Part shown: positions 53,372 through 56,738 of the stretch, in pieces
Position numbering within the stretch: position 1 is the stretch's first letter
Layout of the letters: each line of letters starts with the position of its first letter
Source: Candidatus Goldiibacteriota bacterium
GTDB taxonomy: Bacteria > Oederibacteriota > PGYV01 > DYJU01
Reading direction: 5' to 3'
Assembly (NCBI GenBank): GCA_938034975.1
Contig: CALHNI010000004.1
Span: 1 to 56,738 of the forward strand
DNA: 56,738 nt
Position numbers and translations under genes: made by a program
Notes under the pieces: model-generated
The model's input: the letters and a program-made list of their open reading frames with translations, nothing else
The model's database searches: none
What the model was told of the DNA's origin: nothing

Positions 53372-54180
53372 GATACAAAAAGTTTTTAGGCCAGCATTTT
53401 TTGCACGATACTGTAAAAATTGCAAGAATGATAAAAGAAATAAATCCCCAAAAAAAAGATATAATTTTAGAAATTGGTCCTGGCTCCGGGGTGTTAACTA
53501 GAGAATTTTTAAAAAAAGCAGGGAAAGTAATTGCGGTAGAAATAGACAAAGATGCAATTGAAAAATTAAAGGAAAAAACATCAGAGTATAATAATTTAAA
53601 AATTATACATGGCGATTTTTTGGAACTTGACATTAAAAAATTATATGAAGAACAAAAATTTGATTTAAATCAAAAATTTCTGGTAGCCGGTAATATACCT
53701 TATTATATAACAGGTCCTATAATTGAAAAAATAATAGAAAACAGGAAAATAATTGATTGTGCCTATCTTACCATTCAAAAGGAAGTTGCGGAGCGAATAG
53801 TGGCAAAGGAAGGGTCAAAAAAATATGGGACATTAAGTGTATTTGTTCAGTTTTATAGTGAACCGCATATACTTTTTCAAATAAACAGAAAAGCATTTTT
53901 CCCCGAGCCAAAGGTTGATTCTGCATTTATAAAATTAATATTAAAACAAAATGAACCCCAAATTAAAGATCATATTCTTTTTTTTAAAATTGTAAAAGCA
54001 GCATTTTCTGAAAGAAGGAAGAAAGTGGTAAATAATTTAAGTAAAAGTTTAAAAATATCCAAAAATGATATTGCTGAAATTTTAAATAATCTCAAAATAC
54101 CTTTAAATGTAAGAGCAGAAAATATTTCTCTTGTTGATTTTATCAGAATTTTTGATAACATTTATGAAAAATTTTTATAA
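53368..54180 (+). CDS. rsmA: 16S rRNA dimethyladenosine transferase RsmA (KsgA)
   Basis: RsmA dimethylates A1518/A1519 near the 3' end of 16S rRNA. The 270 residues include KKFLGQHFLHD, motif I ILEIGPGSGVLTREFL, AVEIDKDAIEKL, motif IV VAGNIPYYITGPI and the C-terminal FSERRKKVVNNL. It overlaps pdxA by 4 nt. Confidence 0.96.
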   Translation: MRYKKFLGQHFLHDTVKIARMIKEINPQKKDIILEIGPGSGVLTREFLKKAGKVIAVEIDKDAIEKLKEKTSEYNNLKIIHGDFLELDIKKLYEEQKFDLNQKFLVAGNIPYYITGPIIEKIIENRKIIDCAYLTIQKEVAERIVAKEGSKKYGTLSVFVQFYSEPHILFQINRKAFFPEPKVDSAFIKLILKQNEPQIKDHILFFKIVKAAFSERRKKVVNNLSKSLKISKNDIAEILNNLKIPLNVRAENISLVDFIRIFDNIYEKFL

Positions 54181-54200
54181 AACATAGAAGGAAAAAAATA

Positions 54201-56021
54201 ATGTGTGGAATAATTGGGTTTTTTAGTGATAGTTTATCAAAAGAAAAGATTATTGATTCTTTGAAAAGATTAGAATACAGAGGATATGATTCTGCCGGAT
54301 TGGCTATTATTGAAGATAAAAAAATAAAAAGATACAGATGCAAAGGTGAAATAAAAGAATTAGAAAAAAAATTAAAAAATATACAAATTAAGGCAAATAT
54401 TTGTATAGCGCATACGCGCTGGGCAACTCACGGTAAACCAAGTGAAGAAAATGCGCATCCGCATACTGATTGCACCGGGAAAATATCAATTGTTCATAAT
54501 GGGATCATAGAAAACTATCTTGAATTAAGGGAAAAATTAAAAAAGAAAGGACATGTATTCAAATCAGATACTGATACTGAAATTTTTGCTCATTTAATAG
54601 AAGATAAGTTAAATAAAAATTTAATCAATGCTGTTGAATCTGCTGTAAAAGAAATAAAAGGGAATTATGCTTTTGCAATAATATCTTCTTTAGAACCTGA
54701 TAAAATTATTGCAGTAAAAAAGGGTGCCCCTGTTGTAATAGGTATTGGATTTGATGAATATTTTGTATCTTCTGATATACCGGCATTTTTAAAATATACA
54801 AATAAAGCAATTTTTTTACAAGATAATGATATATGTGTAATATCAAAAAATGGAATTGAAATTAAAAATAATGATAAAGAAGTTAAGCGGTTAGTTCAAA
54901 ATATCAAATGGGATTCAGAACAAGCAGAAAAAAAAGGTTTTTCACATTTTATGATAAAAGAAATTTTTGAACAACCTGAGGTTTTTGAAGATACAATTTT
55001 AGGAAGATTTAATGAAGAAAAGGGAGAAATTCATATAGAAGGATTGGATACAGAAAAATTAAAAAGAATAAAAAATATCCGGCTAATTGCATGTGGAACA
55101 TCATATCATGCTGCTTTGGCAGCAAAGTATTTAATTGAGAAATATGCGGGTATAAGTGCTATTGCTGAAATAGCATCTGAAGCAAGATATTCTGAACCAG
55201 TAATTGAAAAAAATACTTTACTGATAACAATATCACAGTCAGGCGAAACAGCTGATACAATAGCAGCTTTTAATAACATAAAAAAGAAAGTGGATTTTAC
55301 AATAGCAATAGTAAATGTGGTTGGTTCTACTTTAAGCAGATTGGCAGATTATGTAATTTACACACACGCAGGACCTGAAATAGGAGTTGCCTCTACAAAA
55401 ACATTTACAAGTCAAATGGCTGTTTTATATCTTTTGACTTTTCAAATAGCGCGGATAAAGAAAAAAATGACAACTGATTTAATAAAAAAATATTTAAAAA
55501 ATTTAAGAAAAATGCCTGAGTTTATAATAGAAATACTAAAAAGTAAAGATGAAATAAAAAAAATAGCAGATAAATATTATGAGCAAAAAGATTTTTTGTA
55601 TTATGGTAGAAATGTAAATTACCCTATTGCTTTAGAAGGTGCACTTAAATTAAAAGAAATCTCTTATATTCATGCAGAAGGATATCCTGCCGGTGAAATA
55701 AAACATGGGCCTATAGCACTTATTGATGATAAAGTTCCAAATATTTTTGTGGCTCCTGAAAGCAGATTATACGGTAAAATTATAAATAATATAGAAGAGA
55801 TAAAAGCGCGAGGCGGAAAAGTTATAGTTATTACTAATAATAAAAACAAAAAAATATCAAAATATGTAGATGATGTAATATATATACCAGATGTAGATGA
55901 AGATTTTTATCCTTTATTAGCTGTTATACCAATGCAACTTTTGGCTTATTTTATAGGTGTCAAAAGAGGAATTAATGTGGATAAACCAAGGAATCTGGCA
56001 AAAAGTGTTACTGTTGAATGA
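54201..56021 (+). CDS. glmS: Glutamine--fructose-6-phosphate aminotransferase GlmS
   Basis: GlmS makes glucosamine-6-phosphate for peptidoglycan and lipid A. The 606 residues include the Ntn glutaminase with Cys2 nucleophile (MCGIIGFF), HTRWATHGKPSEENAHPHTD and two SIS domains (ACGTSYHAALAAKYLIEKY, TISQSGETADTIAA). The C-terminus KPRNLAKSVTVE is canonical. The 20-nt gap upstream leaves no room for a glmS ribozyme. Confidence 0.97.
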   Translation: MCGIIGFFSDSLSKEKIIDSLKRLEYRGYDSAGLAIIEDKKIKRYRCKGEIKELEKKLKNIQIKANICIAHTRWATHGKPSEENAHPHTDCTGKISIVHNGIIENYLELREKLKKKGHVFKSDTDTEIFAHLIEDKLNKNLINAVESAVKEIKGNYAFAIISSLEPDKIIAVKKGAPVVIGIGFDEYFVSSDIPAFLKYTNKAIFLQDNDICVISKNGIEIKNNDKEVKRLVQNIKWDSEQAEKKGFSHFMIKEIFEQPEVFEDTILGRFNEEKGEIHIEGLDTEKLKRIKNIRLIACGTSYHAALAAKYLIEKYAGISAIAEIASEARYSEPVIEKNTLLITISQSGETADTIAAFNNIKKKVDFTIAIVNVVGSTLSRLADYVIYTHAGPEIGVASTKTFTSQMAVLYLLTFQIARIKKKMTTDLIKKYLKNLRKMPEFIIEILKSKDEIKKIADKYYEQKDFLYYGRNVNYPIALEGALKLKEISYIHAEGYPAGEIKHGPIALIDDKVPNIFVAPESRLYGKIINNIEEIKARGGKVIVITNNKNKKISKYVDDVIYIPDVDEDFYPLLAVIPMQLLAYFIGVKRGINVDKPRNLAKSVTVE

Positions 56022-56350
56022 AATTCAAAAAAAATATATGGAACTTGAAACCAATAGTATACACTATTTATTTATATACTCTTTATAAATCATTTTATCA
56101 AGAACCGTAAAAATTTATTTAATATACTTTGGGTAATGGCAATAATTTTGTGTAAAAAAAATCATTTTAAAACTCTTTTAAAGGATGTTTCTTCCATTTT
56201 TCATTTAAAGAACGTAATCGGTTAGTTACGGGGTGTAATATAATTATTTTTTTGTCCCCGCACCCTTTAGTGATGCGTATGTTTTTTGTCACGGTTCAAA
56301 ATATTGAAGCATTTATATCCGGATATAATATAAATTGGATAGCGTAGAAG
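56022..56350. other. Non-coding AT-rich stretch after glmS
   Basis: I see no ORF, tRNA or convincing promoter here. The only structure is a small stem near 56213-56232 (CGTAATCGGTTAGTTACG) and the first copy of a hairpin repeat at 56259-56287 (see the separate repeat entry). No clear terminator follows glmS. Confidence 0.5.
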
Positions 56351-56537
56351 TTTCCCTCTTTTGTAAAGAGGGAAAAAGGGAGATTTGGTGACATAGAAAA
56401 TTAAAGGGAGATGAATCTAAAAAAGTGATTGTATAAGGCAAAAAATCTCCCTTTAATCCACTTTTGCCAAAGTGGGATTAAAATAAACGAGAATGACTTT
56501 CAAGTCGCGCATCATTTATGGATGCGTATGTATTTTT
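56259..56537 (+). repeat. Two direct copies of a ~29-nt hairpin repeat
   Basis: CGCACC-CTTTAG-TGATGCG followed by TATGTTTTTT (56259-56287) and CGCATC-ATTTATG-GATGCG followed by TATGTATTTTT (56508-56537) share sequence and foldback potential with partly compensating changes. They bracket the hairpin element at 56351-56479. They have a T-rich 3' flank, so they may also act as weak terminators. Confidence 0.5.
56351..56479. repeat. Two-hairpin element related to the core of the 258-bp MITE
   Basis: A palindrome TTCCCTCTTT/AAAGAGGGAA (56352-56374) is followed by AAGGGAGATTT. About 60 nt further on, AAATCTCCCTTTAATCC precedes a second palindrome CACTTT/AAAGTG (about 56456-56479). This is the same order and orientation of palindromes and GGGAGATTT/AAATCTCCC arms as in the elements at 2677-2934 and 5293-5534. 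The outer TGTGAAAAGTT terminal repeats and target duplication are absent. Confidence 0.6.
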
Positions 56538-56600
56538 ATATTCAAACCCAGTAGGCATGAAGCATCCTGGAACAAAAGAATAATCGTCTCCCCTGTATAA

Positions 56601-56730
56601 TTAACCAGTTACTAAAGAACTAAAATTTTCCTTGATTTCTTTTACTCTTTCGTGGTAATCTTTTTCTGTAAAGTAAAGTTCTTTTACCTTAACTTTGGGT
56701 GTATTCCTCCTTTTTTTTTAATCTTGGCAT
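56601..56730 (-). pseudogene. Short broken ORF remnant (unknown family)
   Basis: On the minus strand an ATG at 56728-56730 opens MPRLKKKEEYTQS and then stops. If the A9 run at 56711-56719 lost one base, the frame would continue as MPRLKKRRNTPKVKVKELYF through TEKDYHERVKEIKENF to a stop at 56601-56603, giving about 42 residues. That composition looks protein-like, so this may be the 5' fragment of a lost gene, possibly mobile-element-derived given the repeats beside it. It could also be chance. No family was recognised. Confidence 0.3.
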
Positions 56731-56738
56731 ATTTTTAT

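Noticed and set aside
54181-54200. glmS ribozyme ahead of glmS
   Set aside because: Only 20 nt separate rsmA and glmS, far too short.
56487-56600. Further protein-like reading of the minus strand beyond the stop at 56601
   Set aside because: The frame is open for about 35 codons, but part of it is the hairpin repeat at 56508-56537, so coding is doubtful.

Overview
The window is very AT-rich and comes from a diderm (Gram-negative-type) bacterium. It has BamA, a Skp/OmpH chaperone, the first enzymes of lipid A synthesis (LpxD, LpxC, LpxA, LpxI), O-antigen-ligase-like and flippase-like proteins, several outer-membrane barrels and lipoproteins with clear lipoboxes. Gene content (PorV/PorQ-like barrel, Thr/Pro-linker protein with a sorting-tail-like domain, two DUF2723 membrane proteins with TPRs, a DegT aminotransferase beside lpxI) resembles uncultivated lineages such as Omnitrophota, Goldbacteria or Elusimicrobiota. 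That placement is inference; the window has no rRNA to test it. Coding density is high, many genes overlap by 4 nt, and GTG/TTG starts are common.

Layout. 1-14866 (+): one long run, bamA-skp-lpxD-lpxC-fabZ-lpxA-lpxI-DegT aminotransferase-smc-ftsY-recJ (envelope assembly, lipid A, chromosome organisation, protein targeting, recombination), interrupted twice by a ~250 bp miniature transposon. 14887-17831 (+): speD, a DksA/TraR-type zinc-finger protein, corA, rsmD and a cyclic-nucleotide-binding protein, behind a good sigma-70 promoter. 17842-18333: a decayed membrane-protein pseudogene and tRNA-Leu(GAG). 18412-24973 (+): ROK kinase, O-antigen-ligase/TPR protein, DUF2723/TPR protein and a sigma-54 activator with a degenerate receiver. 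24976-26935 (-): flavin reductase, PorV-like barrel, short sorting-tail protein. 27126-32070 (+): diguanylate cyclase, CutA, NapH-like polyferredoxin, CcdA/SafE-like membrane protein, FecR-domain protein, small membrane protein. 32484-35922: MerR-GGDEF fusion (+), then on the - strand tRNA-Leu(CAA), PilZ protein and a second DUF2723/TPR protein. 36038-41560: NfeD, slipin, CinA, flippase, and a convergent methyltransferase. 41580-44099: tRNA-Arg(ACG), Pif1-WYL helicase, TadA, tRNA-Ser(CGA). 44501-56021 (+): TPR-barrel protein, GalT-like DUF4921 protein, parvulin lipoprotein, LpoA-like lipoprotein with a domain inserted in it, hisS, pdxA, rsmA, glmS. 56022-56738 is non-coding, with hairpin repeats and a broken ORF remnant.

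How the genes fit together. The main themes are envelope biogenesis (BamA/Skp/PPIase/LpoA-like, lipid A, surface polysaccharide or glycosylation), c-di-GMP signalling (one intact GGDEF, one degenerate GGDEF fused to MerR, one PilZ coupled to a DUF2723 protein) and translation fidelity (TadA two kilobases from its substrate tRNA-Arg(ACG)).

I did not find a CRISPR array, an intact IS element, a phage or an obvious defence island. The most notable non-genic signals are two miniature inverted-repeat elements with perfect 9-bp target duplications inside the lipid A/Bam operon, and a second family of ~165-220 bp elements with a hairpin at each end (possibly IS200/IS605-derived), one of which supplies the stop codon of the Pif1-WYL helicase. 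The most notable proteins are the lipoprotein whose binding-protein fold is split by a CsgG/TolB-N-like domain, the polyferredoxin plus CcdA-like pair, and the sorting tail without a cargo beside PorV.
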